Source: Deferribacteres bacterium (GTDB taxonomy: Bacteria > Zhuqueibacterota > Zhuqueibacteria > Zhuqueibacterales > Geothermadaptataceae). From it: a stretch of 64,000 nucleotides of DNA. Below the pieces are notes generated by a model. That model saw only the letters and a program-made list of their open reading frames with translations, did no database searches and was not told where the DNA came from. The translations under genes and the position numbers were made by a program. Below, one piece after another: positions 8,023 through 17,237 of this stretch (its first letter is position 1; every line of letters starts with the position of its first letter). The stretch covers positions 62,001 through 126,000 of the forward strand of contig JACKDE010000006.1 of NCBI GenBank assembly GCA_020633675.1, read 5' to 3'.

Positions 8023-8396
8023 GAGCACAATGGCTTCGCCAAGTATTAAACCAGACCATTTTTATAAAGGCATGATTCATAAAACGTATTGCAGCTGCAG
8101 CATTTCGCTTCTGGCCTGGTGTGAAGCATCGCTATTTGGGTTTCTGTAATAGAATAATAATTGTCTTGCACAATCAACCAACGCCGCTCAATATTTATTT
8201 CCAAAATTGAGAAAGAGCATAGCCTTTTCTCGATATTGGGAATGCCAAAGGCCTGCGGTATCGGCTTTAAAATGTAAGGCAAAACAATAAAAAACAAATA
8301 CATAAAAGATTTAAAATTTCTCCTGATGCACTTGGCACAGTTTTCGTTCAGGCCGGTGGATAATTCGGGATGGGATGAGTATCTACAATTGCGCAA
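8023..8396. other. Region upstream of ccoI without a convincing gene
   Basis: 374 bases between the inverted-repeat element and ccoI. A minus-strand frame crosses it (8046-8606) but runs into ccoI and resembles nothing I know. I searched for an FNR-type box (TTGAT-N4-ATCAA), expected before a cbb3 operon, and saw no good copy. The AT-rich part at 8280-8330 may hold the operon promoter. Confidence 0.4.
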
Positions 8397-10847
8397 ATGA
8401 TGACCTTGCAAACTGAGCGCTCTGTTCAACAGACATGCTTTCATTGTGGTGAAGTGTGTGATGACGCAACGATTTTTCATGATGAAAAGCCCTTTTGCTG
8501 CCAGGGATGTCTGCTCGTCTATGAGCTGTTGACAGACAACCAACTCCTCAATTATTACTCGCTTGAAAATCAGCCGGGAATGAAAGCCCGAGAGGCCGAT
8601 CTCCATACAGGGTATGCCTACCTTGATGATTCAGCGACTCGCGCCAAGCTCATCGACTTTGCTGATGATCATATCAGCAAGGTGACCTTCCGCATCCCAC
8701 AGATGCATTGCAGTGCCTGCATTTGGTTACTGGAAAATCTCAATAAATTAAATCCGGGCATCACCCGTTCACGTGTGCAGTTTTTGCGCAAAGAAGTGAC
8801 CATCGTGTTCCAGCATGACCGCATTAGTCTGGGCAAACTGGTCGAGTTGCTGGCTCGCATTGGATATGCACCGGAGTTGCAATTTGATCGTCTTGAAGCA
8901 AACACGAAATCTGCTTCGCCGCAGCGTAGCCTCTATTTGAAGCTGGGCATCGCCGGGTTTGCGTTCGGCAATATCATGCTGTTCAGCTTTCCTGAATATC
9001 TCGATATTCGGGATGATCTCGGGCTCACGCTGCAGTCCTTTTTTGGCTACCTGAATATTTTGCTGTCTCTTCCGGTGCTGCTTTACAGCAGCCGCGACTA
9101 TTTTGTGTCAGCATGGTCAGCAGTGCGGCAGGGCATGCTCAATATCGATTTTCCGATTTCTCTCGGCATTCTGGCGATATTTTGTCGCAGCACATATGAA
9201 ATATTAAGCGCAAGCGGATCGGGCTATCTCGATTCCTTTGCTGGATTGGTATTCTTTTTATTGCTTGGCAAGCTCTTTCAGCAGAAAAGCTACGATGCCT
9301 TGTCGTTCGACCGGGATTACAAATCCTATTTCCCGATTTCTGTCACCAAAAAGGTGGGGCAGAGTCAGCGCATTATTTCACTCTCCGACCTGGCAATTGG
9401 CGATCAAATCGTTGTGCGCAATCAGGAATTGGTGCCTGCGGATGCCGTTTTGTTATCCGAACAGGCCTTCATCGATTATAGCTTTGTAACGGGTGAATCG
9501 GTGCCTGTGCGCAAACGCAAAGGCGAGTTGCTGTTTGCCGGCGGGCGGCAGGTGGGCCAGGCAATTGAGATGAGCGTAATGAAGGACGTTTCGCAAAGTT
9601 ACCTTACCAGCCTGTGGAACAACGATGTCTTTCAGAAGCCTGCACAGAACGCGCTAACCAATCTGGCAAACACAGTGGCCAAGTATTTCACATTGGCTGT
9701 GCTGAATATCGCCCTTTTTACAGTTCTGTACTGGCTATTCACCGAACCTGGTGTAGTGGTGTCAGCAGTAACAGCAGTGCTCATTATCGCGTGCCCGTGC
9801 GCATTGGCCCTGTCGATTCCATTTACATTCGGCAACACCCTGCGCATTTTTGGCAAGAGCGCTTTTTTCCTGAAAAACGCTGACACGGTGGAGCGTCTGG
9901 CGAAAATCGACACCATCGTTTTTGATAAAACCGGCACCCTGACCTGGCAGAGCAAAGTTGGTGTTACTTTTCAAAGCGCTGAGCACGAGCCGCTTTCTGC
10001 TACCGAGAAGATAATGGTCGGTTCGCTGGTCAGGCACTCAACACACCCGCTCAGTTACCAAATTTCTCGTTGGCTTAAGCTCGAAAAAAGCACAACCGTA
10101 ACGGATTTCGCTGAGTTGCAGGGGAAAGGCATCATGGCCGAAATCCATGGGCAGTTGGTGCGGCTGGGAGCGCGACGGTGGATTTTAGCTGATGGCAAAC
10201 TGATTGAATCAGATGGCGATTCTGCCAACCACTCGCAGGTGTTTTTGGAAATTGCTGGCCGGTATCGCGGTCATTTCAATGTGGCCAACAACTATCGTCC
10301 GCATCTGCAGGGCTTGTTGGCAAAGCTCAGATCACGCTATCGGGTTTACCTGCTTTCCGGAGACAACGATCGAGAAAAAGGCAATCTTGAGCCGTTTTTT
10401 GGCAAAAACAACGGCACGACGCGCATGCATTTCAATCAATCTCCGGAGGATAAGCTCATGTTTGTCAAAAAATTGCAGGGTGAAGGCAACCATGTGATGA
10501 TGATCGGTGATGGATTGAATGACGCTGGTGCGCTCAAGCAGAGTGATGTCGGTGTGTCGATTTCGGAAGATGTGGCATCGTTTTCTCCTGCATGCGATGC
10601 CATTCTGGATGCCCGGAGATTCGAGCAACTCGGGGCATTGCTGCACTTTTCCAAGTTGAGCTATCGAGTCGTTTTGCTGAGTTTTGGCATTTCGTTCTTA
10701 TACAATCTGATCGGGCTCAGCTTCGCGGTCAGCGGCATGCTTTCGCCGCTGTTTGCAGCGATCCTGATGCCGATCAGTTCGATATCGGTGGTCGCTTTTG
10801 CTACGATCACCACGCGGCTTTTGGCAATGAAGCTGCGGATAAATTAA
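8397..10847 (+). CDS. ccoI: cbb3 oxidase-associated copper P-type ATPase
   Basis: P1B-type ATPase that exports copper used to build the CuB site of cbb3 oxidase. Order of domains: a Cys-rich N-terminal module (CFHC, then CCQGC, residues 14-38), an HMA-like domain with CSAC at 105-108, and eight expected membrane helices. Then come the actuator (TGES), the channel motif CPC at 466-468, the phosphorylation site DKTGTLT starting at D510, and GDGLND at 704-709. 816 residues, normal for FixI/CcoI. It heads the oxidase operon, 16 bases before ccoS. The start is one of two adjacent ATGs; no clear Shine-Dalgarno site is visible. Confidence 0.93.
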   Translation: MMTLQTERSVQQTCFHCGEVCDDATIFHDEKPFCCQGCLLVYELLTDNQLLNYYSLENQPGMKAREADLHTGYAYLDDSATRAKLIDFADDHISKVTFRIPQMHCSACIWLLENLNKLNPGITRSRVQFLRKEVTIVFQHDRISLGKLVELLARIGYAPELQFDRLEANTKSASPQRSLYLKLGIAGFAFGNIMLFSFPEYLDIRDDLGLTLQSFFGYLNILLSLPVLLYSSRDYFVSAWSAVRQGMLNIDFPISLGILAIFCRSTYEILSASGSGYLDSFAGLVFFLLLGKLFQQKSYDALSFDRDYKSYFPISVTKKVGQSQRIISLSDLAIGDQIVVRNQELVPADAVLLSEQAFIDYSFVTGESVPVRKRKGELLFAGGRQVGQAIEMSVMKDVSQSYLTSLWNNDVFQKPAQNALTNLANTVAKYFTLAVLNIALFTVLYWLFTEPGVVVSAVTAVLIIACPCALALSIPFTFGNTLRIFGKSAFFLKNADTVERLAKIDTIVFDKTGTLTWQSKVGVTFQSAEHEPLSATEKIMVGSLVRHSTHPLSYQISRWLKLEKSTTVTDFAELQGKGIMAEIHGQLVRLGARRWILADGKLIESDGDSANHSQVFLEIAGRYRGHFNVANNYRPHLQGLLAKLRSRYRVYLLSGDNDREKGNLEPFFGKNNGTTRMHFNQSPEDKLMFVKKLQGEGNHVMMIGDGLNDAGALKQSDVGVSISEDVASFSPACDAILDARRFEQLGALLHFSKLSYRVVLLSFGISFLYNLIGLSFAVSGMLSPLFAAILMPISSISVVAFATITTRLLAMKLRIN

Positions 10848-10863
10848 ATCTATTGGAGTCAAA

Positions 10864-11031
10864 ATGGAAGTCATTTACATTCTTATCGGTGTGAGCCTGC
10901 TGGTGGCTATCGCCTTTTTAGTGGCTTTTATCTGGGCTGTTAAAAACGGCCAGTTTGAAGATACATACACCCCCTCAGTACGAATATTATGGGATGAAGA
11001 AAAACAGCAAAAACAAATCAGGGAGAAGTAA
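10864..11031 (+). CDS. ccoS: cbb3 oxidase assembly protein CcoS
   Basis: A 55-residue membrane protein needed to insert haem b and CuB into the catalytic subunit. One N-terminal transmembrane helix (about 4-26) is followed by the family signature GQFEDTYTPSVRILWDEE, the FED---P--RIL-D pattern of CcoS. A GGAG site lies just upstream, and the gene ends three bases before ccoNO. It is easily missed because it is short. Confidence 0.92.
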   Translation: MEVIYILIGVSLLVAIAFLVAFIWAVKNGQFEDTYTPSVRILWDEEKQQKQIREK

Positions 11032-11034
11032 TTT

Positions 11035-13179
11035 ATGGCTGTGGAAACGTATTATTATGACAATCGGATTGTCCGGAATTTCGCGTTTGCGACCACATTG
11101 TGGGGATTCGTCGGAATTCTGGTCGGCATTATTGTGGCGATTCAGCTCTTTATCCCCGAGCTGAATTTAGGCATTGCCTACACCACTTTTGGCCGTTTGC
11201 GTCCGCTGCACACCAATGCCGTGATCTTTGCCTTTGCCGGCAATGCAATTTTTATGGGTGTGTATTATTCGTTGCAACGTCTTTGCAAAGCGCGGATGTA
11301 CAGCGATATTTTAAGCAAATTGCATTTTTGGGGCTGGCAACTCATTATTGTCTGTGCAGCGTTAACGCTGGTGTTGGGCTATACGACCGGTAAAGAATAC
11401 GCTGAACTCGAATGGCCTGTGGATATCCTGATCACTCTCGTTTGGGTCATTTTTACCATAAACCTGTTTGGTACCATCTTTAAGCGCCGCGAGCGGCACA
11501 TGTATGTTGCGATCTGGTTTTACATCGCAACGGTGATAACGATTGCTGTGCTTCATCTCGTCAATTCAGTTGAAATTCCGGTTACCGCCCTCAAAAGTTA
11601 CCCGGTCTATGCGGGTGTGCAGGATGCACTGACGCAATGGTGGTATGGCCACAATGCAGTCGGTTTCTTTCTGACCACACCCTTTCTCGGTCTGATGTAT
11701 TACTTCCTCCCCAAAGCTGCCAATCGTCCGGTGTTTTCTTATCGGCTTTCCATTGTGCACTTCTGGGCGCTGATTTTTATTTATATCTGGACGGGTCCGC
11801 ACCACCTTCTGTATACTGCTTTGCCTGATTGGGCTCAGTCTCTTGGCACCGTCTTTTCTGTCATGCTGATCGCACCGTCCTGGGGCGGTATGCTCAATGG
11901 TTTGCTGACCTTGCGCGGCGCATGGGATCGTGTGCGCGAAGATCCGATTTTAAAGTTTATGGTAGTTGCTGTAACCGCTTATGGCATGGCGACCTTTGAA
12001 GGGCCGATGCTGGCGGTGAAATCGATTAACGCGCTTTCGCATTACACCGACTGGACGATCGCGCATGTGCATATTGGCGCGCTTGGGTGGGTTGGCTTTC
12101 TGACATTCGGTGTAATTTACTGGCTGATCCCGAGATTGTATGGAACAACGCTTTACTCGCGTAGTCTCGCGAATGTGCATTTCTGGGTCGGTACACTTGG
12201 CATTCTGTTTTATGCCGTCCCGATGTATTGGGCAGGCGTGACCCAGGGCCTGATGTGGAAGCAATTCACTGCAGACGGTTTCCTGCAATATCCGAATTTT
12301 CTCGAAACCGTTTTGCAAATTGTGCCGATGTATATCATTCGTGCACTCGGAGGTGTTTTCTACTTCGGTGGCATGTTCGTGATGCTGTATAATGTCGTGA
12401 AAACCGTCAAACAGGGCTCATTGATTCCAGAAGAAAAAGCCGAAGCGCCAGCACTGGAAGCCGCACACGCGGATGAAGGCAAGCCTGCTTTCTGGCACCG
12501 CTGGATTGAGAGCCGTCCTGTGCAGTTTTTGGTTGCCACCACTGTATTGATTTTGATCGGCGGGATTTTTGAGCTGATCCCAACGTACATGATAAAGTCG
12601 AATATACCGACCATAGCCAGCGTGAAACCTTACACGCCATTGGAGTTGCAGGGCCGCGATCTATATGTACGAGAGGGGTGTTATAACTGCCACTCGCAGA
12701 TGATCCGGCCGTTTCGATCAGAAACCGAACGCTACGGTGAATATTCCAAAGCCGGTGAATTTGTGTACGATCACCCATTTCAGTGGGGCTCGAAGCGCAC
12801 CGGACCGGATTTGCATCGCGTCGGTGGCAAATACCCTGATGCGTGGCACTACAATCACATGATCGAGCCGCGTTCGATGTCCCCGGGCTCGCTTATGCCA
12901 CCTTATCCATGGCTGGCCAGTTCGACCCTGGACACCAGCACCACTGTAGCCAAAATCGAGGCTATGCAGTGGCTCGGGGTTCCTTATCAGGACGGTTATG
13001 CCCAAATTGCCAATCGTGATTTACAACGTCAGGGCGAGCAAATCGCGGCACGCCTGAAAGAATCCGGTATTGAAGCAGAATCGACTACCGAGCTGATTGC
13101 ATTGATTGCCTATCTGCAAAGATTGGGTACCGATATCAGTGTGAAAGGTGACGGATTCACATTAAGTGAAGTTAAATAA
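11035..13179 (+). CDS. ccoNO: Fused cbb3 cytochrome oxidase subunits I and II (CcoNO)
   Basis: 714 residues joining the catalytic subunit CcoN with the monohaem cytochrome c CcoO. The first ~470 residues are the 12-helix haem-copper oxidase core; His ligands are visible in HTNAVIFAFAGNA, WYGHNAVGFF, TGPHHLLY (CuB pair) and IAHVHIGALGW. A charged linker (~465-485) and one helix lead to the CcoO domain with the haem motif CYNCH, FRSETERYGEYS, and a SLMPPYPWL Met-ligand region. Such fusions are known in Bacteroidota and relatives. The frame is continuous through the linker. It reduces O2 to water and pumps protons. Confidence 0.97.
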   Translation: MAVETYYYDNRIVRNFAFATTLWGFVGILVGIIVAIQLFIPELNLGIAYTTFGRLRPLHTNAVIFAFAGNAIFMGVYYSLQRLCKARMYSDILSKLHFWGWQLIIVCAALTLVLGYTTGKEYAELEWPVDILITLVWVIFTINLFGTIFKRRERHMYVAIWFYIATVITIAVLHLVNSVEIPVTALKSYPVYAGVQDALTQWWYGHNAVGFFLTTPFLGLMYYFLPKAANRPVFSYRLSIVHFWALIFIYIWTGPHHLLYTALPDWAQSLGTVFSVMLIAPSWGGMLNGLLTLRGAWDRVREDPILKFMVVAVTAYGMATFEGPMLAVKSINALSHYTDWTIAHVHIGALGWVGFLTFGVIYWLIPRLYGTTLYSRSLANVHFWVGTLGILFYAVPMYWAGVTQGLMWKQFTADGFLQYPNFLETVLQIVPMYIIRALGGVFYFGGMFVMLYNVVKTVKQGSLIPEEKAEAPALEAAHADEGKPAFWHRWIESRPVQFLVATTVLILIGGIFELIPTYMIKSNIPTIASVKPYTPLELQGRDLYVREGCYNCHSQMIRPFRSETERYGEYSKAGEFVYDHPFQWGSKRTGPDLHRVGGKYPDAWHYNHMIEPRSMSPGSLMPPYPWLASSTLDTSTTVAKIEAMQWLGVPYQDGYAQIANRDLQRQGEQIAARLKESGIEAESTTELIALIAYLQRLGTDISVKGDGFTLSEVK

Positions 13180-13247
13180 ACGTGGTGAACGACCGGTTGC
13201 TGAGTCGGCCGGTCGTCGATTTTCTTGCAAAGACAAGGTTGAAAATC

Positions 13248-13448
13248 ATGTTAAAAGATGTTTTGCAGTCGATTGCCGGCGTCGCGACTTTTCCAGTCAT
13301 TTCGCTGGTGCTGTTTTTTGCTTTCTTTATCGGTGTCATCATTTGGATTGCGAGGATGGACAAAAAGACCGTATCCAAAATGGCGAATTTGCCGCTGGAA
13401 AAAGATGATGCGCCACCTGCTGATCTATTTGCTAAAAACGGTAAATGA
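13248..13448 (+). CDS. ccoQ: CcoQ/FixQ-like small cbb3 oxidase subunit
   Basis: 66 residues with a single membrane helix (about 15-36: FPVISLVLFFAFFIGVIIW) followed by a polar tail that contains RMDKKTVSKMANLPL and a D/A/P-rich end. This is the layout of CcoQ, which stabilises the complex and helps attach CcoP. The frame is open back to 13182, but the ATG at 13248 follows AAGG at a suitable distance and removes an implausible basic extension. Its place between ccoNO and ccoP is the main support; sequence conservation in this family is weak. Confidence 0.8.
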   Translation: MLKDVLQSIAGVATFPVISLVLFFAFFIGVIIWIARMDKKTVSKMANLPLEKDDAPPADLFAKNGK

Positions 13449-13505
13449 GGTGGGAAGAAGCATTGTAGCGACTGAGCAATTTAAAATAGAGAAGGAGAAC
13501 GAAAT

Positions 13506-14198
13506 ATGGCGCATGACTATGATCTTGAAAATCAGGATAAATTGCTGGATCACGAATACGATGGCATTCGCGAACTGGACAATCGTCTGCCACCATGGTG
13601 GCTAAATCTGTTTTATATCTCCATTGGTTGGGGATTCATTTACATGCTGTATTTCCATGTATTTGGTATCGGAGATTTGTCCGAAGCCGAATATTATAAA
13701 GAAATTAATCCGAATTATGTCGCCAGCACAAACGAAGTCTATCGCCCGTTCTTGCTGACAGGCACCTATCATTCGCCACTTTATGAACCAAATGCCGATG
13801 TCACTCCGCTAATGATGGCACAGATGGGAGGAATGGACGATCTTCTGCCGGCTGCTACCGTTGAGGAAGCGGATACAATCGAGTATACAGCTCTGACTGA
13901 TGCTGAGAGCCTGGCAGGCGGCAAAAGCATTTTCATGCAGAATTGTGTGAGTTGTCATGGCCAACTTGGCGAAGGCGGGATTGGCCCAAATTTAACGGAT
14001 GATTATTGGTTGCATGGAGATGGTGGCATTACCGGTATTGTGCGCACCGTTCGAAATGGCGTACCGATTAAAGGCATGATTGCCTGGAAAACTTATCTTA
14101 AGCCGGAGCAAATTCTGGAAGTTGGCAGCTATGTGCTGACCCTGCAGGGCACGTCGCCGCCGAATCCGAAAGCTCCGCAAGGAACGAAAATCGATTAG
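13506..14198 (+). CDS. ccoP: cbb3 oxidase cytochrome c subunit CcoP, single haem
   Basis: 230 residues. The N-terminal part has the CcoP hallmark: a DHEYDGIRELDNRLPPWW stretch before a transmembrane helix (about 34-53). The C-terminal cytochrome domain carries one haem motif, CVSCH, with DDYWLHGDGGI and a GMIAWKTYL Met-ligand segment. Classical CcoP has two haem c groups; the first domain here (about 60-130) has no CXXCH. Single-haem CcoP is also seen in Bacteroidota. A GGAG site precedes the ATG. Confidence 0.94.
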   Translation: MAHDYDLENQDKLLDHEYDGIRELDNRLPPWWLNLFYISIGWGFIYMLYFHVFGIGDLSEAEYYKEINPNYVASTNEVYRPFLLTGTYHSPLYEPNADVTPLMMAQMGGMDDLLPAATVEEADTIEYTALTDAESLAGGKSIFMQNCVSCHGQLGEGGIGPNLTDDYWLHGDGGITGIVRTVRNGVPIKGMIAWKTYLKPEQILEVGSYVLTLQGTSPPNPKAPQGTKID

Positions 14199-14270
14199 TT
14201 GCCTTCGCGCTGCCTATGGATGATGTTGATTGAAAAAGGCGGCGCGAATCATTTTAACCTATGTGATACC

Positions 14271-15704
14271 ATGCAAGATACGACTCCAACTGAAGAAAAA
14301 ACGGAAGCCGCTTCTAATAGAAAGAGCGAAAGCTATCGCGATCGCATCTCTACAGTAGATCAAAAAGGCAAGCGCATTTGGATTTATCCAAAGAAGCCCA
14401 AGGGCCGTTTGTATAATTCCCGAACCCTGTTTTCATTTTTCTTGCTGGCGATTTTGTTCGCCGGGCCTTTTATTAAAATTTCCGGGCAACCAATTCTATT
14501 ATTGAATTTTCTCGAACGCAAATTCATCATCTTTGGATTGGCTTTTTGGCCTCAAGATTTTCATTTGTTTGCCCTGGCCATGCTCACGTTTATTGTTTTT
14601 ATCGTTCTGTTTACGGCTGTTTTTGGCCGGTTGTTTTGTGGCTGGGCATGTCCACAGTCCGTGTTTATGGAGCTGGTGTTCCGTAAAATTGAATACTGGA
14701 TTGAAGGCGATGCCCGTAAGCAGCGCGCTCTTAATGAAGGCCCATTGACTGAAGAAAAAGTGCTCAAGAAGGGCTTAAAGCACGCCATCTTTTTTGCGAT
14801 CGCATTTTTGATTGGCAACACATTTATGGCCTATATTGTCGGCATCGATCAGGTCAAAACCATTGTAAGTCAACCACCGTGGGAACATTGGAGCGGCTTT
14901 CTGGCTGTATCGTTCTTTAGCTTACTATTTTACGCAAATTTTGCCTTCTTCCGCGAACAGGCTTGCGTTATCGTTTGCCCATATGGTCGCTTTCAATCTG
15001 TGCTACTCGATCCGAGCTCGATTGTGGTTTCCTATGATTTTAAGCGTGGCGAACCACGAGGCAAGCGCTCGAAAAAAAATCCGGATGCGGAACTGGGCGA
15101 TTGCATTGACTGCCACCTTTGCGTCGATGTCTGCCCGACGGGGATCGATATTCGAAATGGCACTCAACTTGAATGCATCAATTGCACGGCCTGCATCGAT
15201 GCTTGCAATGATGTTATGCAAAAGGTGAAGCGACCGGAAGGTTTAATTCGCTATGCTTCATACAATAGCATCATCGGCAAGACGCAAAAGCTCTTTACGC
15301 CGCGTGCGATTGGCTATTCGGTTGTACTCACATTGCTGATCGTTTTGGTGGGGACGATGTTGCTAAACCGGAATGATGTTGAAACCACGATCTTGCGCAC
15401 CCCGGGTTCTCTGTATCAAACAACTGAAACTGGCCATATTACCAACCTCTATTCTGTGCGTCTGGTGAATAAGAAATTCGAAACGATGGAAGCCACTTTA
15501 AGATTAGCTTCACCGGAAGGCCAGATAAAAATGGTTGGTGGTGATTTGCAGGTGCCTGAAGATGGCCATGCTGAAACAGCCTTTTTTGTTGAAATTGCTA
15601 AAGATCAGCTCAGTGGAATGAATACACATATCGTCATTGAGGTTGTGGCCGGAGGCGAGGTCGTGGATGAGGTTGAAACCTCGTTTATCGGGCCGGCAAA
15701 ATAA
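14271..15704 (+). CDS. ccoG: cbb3 oxidase accessory ferredoxin CcoG (RdxA/FixG)
   Basis: Membrane Fe-S protein thought to reduce copper for CuB assembly. Features in order: a basic segment IWIYPKKPKGR, membrane helices, the CGWACPQSVFME motif, more helices, and FREQACVIVCPYGR. Then come two 4Fe-4S clusters (CIDCHLCVDVCP and CINCTACIDAC), a further helix, and a C-terminal Ig-like FixG domain (about 365-477). The frame is open from the ccoP stop. ATGs occur at 14220 and 14271, neither with a clear ribosome site; I use 14271, which gives 477 residues, close to family length. Confidence 0.94.
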   Translation: MQDTTPTEEKTEAASNRKSESYRDRISTVDQKGKRIWIYPKKPKGRLYNSRTLFSFFLLAILFAGPFIKISGQPILLLNFLERKFIIFGLAFWPQDFHLFALAMLTFIVFIVLFTAVFGRLFCGWACPQSVFMELVFRKIEYWIEGDARKQRALNEGPLTEEKVLKKGLKHAIFFAIAFLIGNTFMAYIVGIDQVKTIVSQPPWEHWSGFLAVSFFSLLFYANFAFFREQACVIVCPYGRFQSVLLDPSSIVVSYDFKRGEPRGKRSKKNPDAELGDCIDCHLCVDVCPTGIDIRNGTQLECINCTACIDACNDVMQKVKRPEGLIRYASYNSIIGKTQKLFTPRAIGYSVVLTLLIVLVGTMLLNRNDVETTILRTPGSLYQTTETGHITNLYSVRLVNKKFETMEATLRLASPEGQIKMVGGDLQVPEDGHAETAFFVEIAKDQLSGMNTHIVIEVVAGGEVVDEVETSFIGPAK

Positions 15705-15746
15705 TTAAAATCGTTGTTATTCTTCACGCAAAAGGAGCGTGTCCGT

Positions 15747-16214
15747 ATGTCGGAAAAGAAAAAAAACAGCATGGTCTGGCCAATTGGTATAATGGTAACC
15801 TATGGCATTTTCATGCTATTTATGTTTTCATATTTTGCGTTCAGTCAATCGATCGGCGTTGACTTGGTCGCGGATAATTACTATGAGCAACAAATTGCCT
15901 ATCAGAATCAGATCGATCGGCTCGAGCGCACGAATGCGCTACCGGTCAGGCCTCAGATCTTTTTTGATGCCGGGGCACAGGAGGTCAATGTTGTTTTTGA
16001 TCACTCGTTGCGTCCGGATGCCGATGGTGGCCGCATCATGATGGTCCGGCCCTCGAATGCAGCGATGGATTTTGCGATGCCTCTGCGACTCAATGCAGAT
16101 GGAGTGCAAAAATTTAAAAATTTGCGTTTGCGTACAGGGCTGTGGAAAGCCAAAATCCAATGGGAAATGGACAGCGTCGAATATTTTATGGAAGAGACAA
16201 TTATTCTGCCATGA
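15747..16214 (+). CDS. ccoH: FixH/CcoH family protein
   Basis: 155 residues with one N-terminal helix (about 9-32, MVWPIGIMVTYGIFMLFMFS), the signature VADNYYEQQIAYQNQIDR, and a periplasmic beta-rich domain. FixH/CcoH is needed for stable cbb3 assembly and is related to copper-handling proteins. The ATG follows AAAGGAG by nine bases; an upstream ATG in frame lacks such a site. Its end overlaps the next gene as ATGA, suggesting coupled translation. Confidence 0.9.
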   Translation: MSEKKKNSMVWPIGIMVTYGIFMLFMFSYFAFSQSIGVDLVADNYYEQQIAYQNQIDRLERTNALPVRPQIFFDAGAQEVNVVFDHSLRPDADGGRIMMVRPSNAAMDFAMPLRLNADGVQKFKNLRLRTGLWKAKIQWEMDSVEYFMEETIILP

Positions 16215-16909
16215 TTTTCCTAACCGCATTAACATTAGGTGCCGTGGGCAGCTTGCACTGTATCGGCATGTGCGGGCCGATAGCCCTCGCTTTGCCACAT
16301 GGACAGGCTTCCCGCTGGCAGCAACTGCTGGGTACGCTCCTTTATAATCTGGGCAGAGTACTGACCTACGCACTGCTCGGATTTATTTTCGGTCTGCTCG
16401 GCCAAACGATTTCGCTGGCGGGCTTTCAGCAGGGCCTTTCCATTGTGCTTGGGATAGGGCTTTTATTTGTATCCATTTTCTCATCCAAAAAAATCAGCAG
16501 CCTTTTTACGATGCCTGATCGATTTGCGAAAACCTGGCGCAAGGTCTCGGGTGCTTTTTTGCGCAAACGTTCACTGCCCGGTCTCGCAATCATCGGCCTG
16601 TTAAATGGGCTTCTGCCGTGTGGATTGGTGTACGTAGCGCTTGCGGGCGCGACTGCCACCGGACATGTTGAGCAGGCTGTGCTGTTTATGGTGGTTTTTG
16701 GTGTTGGAACGATTCCGGCGCTGTTTGCTGTAACCACATTTGGTAAATTGCTGACCGTGAAATGGCGGCAATCTCTGTCTCGCCTGATACCGGTTGTCAC
16801 CGCAGTGCTGGCTGTGATTTTGGTGCTGCGCGGGCTATCGCTTGGCATTCCGTATATCAGCCCAAATCTCGAAAAGATGCAAAAAAACGGCTCAATGCAC
16901 CAGCATTAG
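16211..16909 (+). CDS. TauE/SafE (DsbD-like) membrane protein of the cbb3 operon
   Basis: 232 residues with about six transmembrane helices and the GSLHCIGMCGPIALALP motif near the N-terminus. This motif is typical of the sulfite-exporter-annotated proteins that accompany FixI/FixS. A second half-repeat carries NGLLPCGLVYVALAGA. These proteins are thought to handle copper or thiols for oxidase maturation; the sulfite label is probably not functional. It begins inside the ccoH stop (ATGA) and is the last gene of the operon. Confidence 0.88.
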   Translation: MIFLTALTLGAVGSLHCIGMCGPIALALPHGQASRWQQLLGTLLYNLGRVLTYALLGFIFGLLGQTISLAGFQQGLSIVLGIGLLFVSIFSSKKISSLFTMPDRFAKTWRKVSGAFLRKRSLPGLAIIGLLNGLLPCGLVYVALAGATATGHVEQAVLFMVVFGVGTIPALFAVTTFGKLLTVKWRQSLSRLIPVVTAVLAVILVLRGLSLGIPYISPNLEKMQKNGSMHQH

Positions 16910-17237
16910 GTCGTCGAACGGGAGTTGGACGTAGGTATTCTCAGCCTAAGTGGAGAGTTTTTTCATGGTGAGGGGAGTCGAACCATGAAGATTTTGAGCG
17001 TGCAGTACAAGGGCTTCTAAGCGTCTTCGTCTTCGCTCAAGCTGAAGAAGCTGATATTTTCCATTTATCACTCCACGCTATCCAAATTTTTTCTGAACTC
17101 CAGCAATCCATCCCAATCTGCTTGCTTCCTGACTGTTTTTTCATTACTATCAAATCTGCTAATAAAGCTTGGTTTGCGCCATCGTCTGCACATCATTTCA
17201 TGACAAAATTTTTGAGATCGCTTGAAAGGAAGATTCT
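16910..17237. other. Intergenic region after the cbb3 operon
   Basis: 328 bases with no credible gene. It contains a hairpin repeat at 16962-16989. The last 15 bases hold GAAAGGAAGATTCT, the ribosome site of the aminotransferase gene. A CTTCGTCTTCGCTCAAGCTGAAGAAG stretch near 17020-17048 is weakly self-complementary. Confidence 0.45.
16962..16989. repeat. Palindromic hairpin repeat TTCATGGT...ACCATGAA
   Basis: An exact 8-bp stem (TTCATGGT/ACCATGAA) around the 12-base loop GAGGGGAGTCGA. It resembles the dispersed palindrome TCATGGTGAGCTTGTCGAACCATGA-type repeats in many environmental bacteria, with an altered loop. A T-run precedes it, so it could terminate transcription on the minus strand. 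Confidence 0.6.

Noticed and set aside
8046..8606. 186-codon minus-strand frame
   Set aside because: It overlaps the first 70 codons of ccoI on the opposite strand, has no ribosome site, and its product resembles no family.
11035..13179. Suspicion that ccoN and ccoO were joined by a sequencing frameshift
   Set aside because: The frame is continuous through a plausible linker and helix, and fused CcoNO proteins are known in FCB bacteria.
16950..16990. tRNA T-arm-like sequence (GTTCGACTCC on the minus strand)
   Set aside because: T-stem does not pair fully and no acceptor, D-arm or anticodon arm can be found; it is part of a palindromic repeat.
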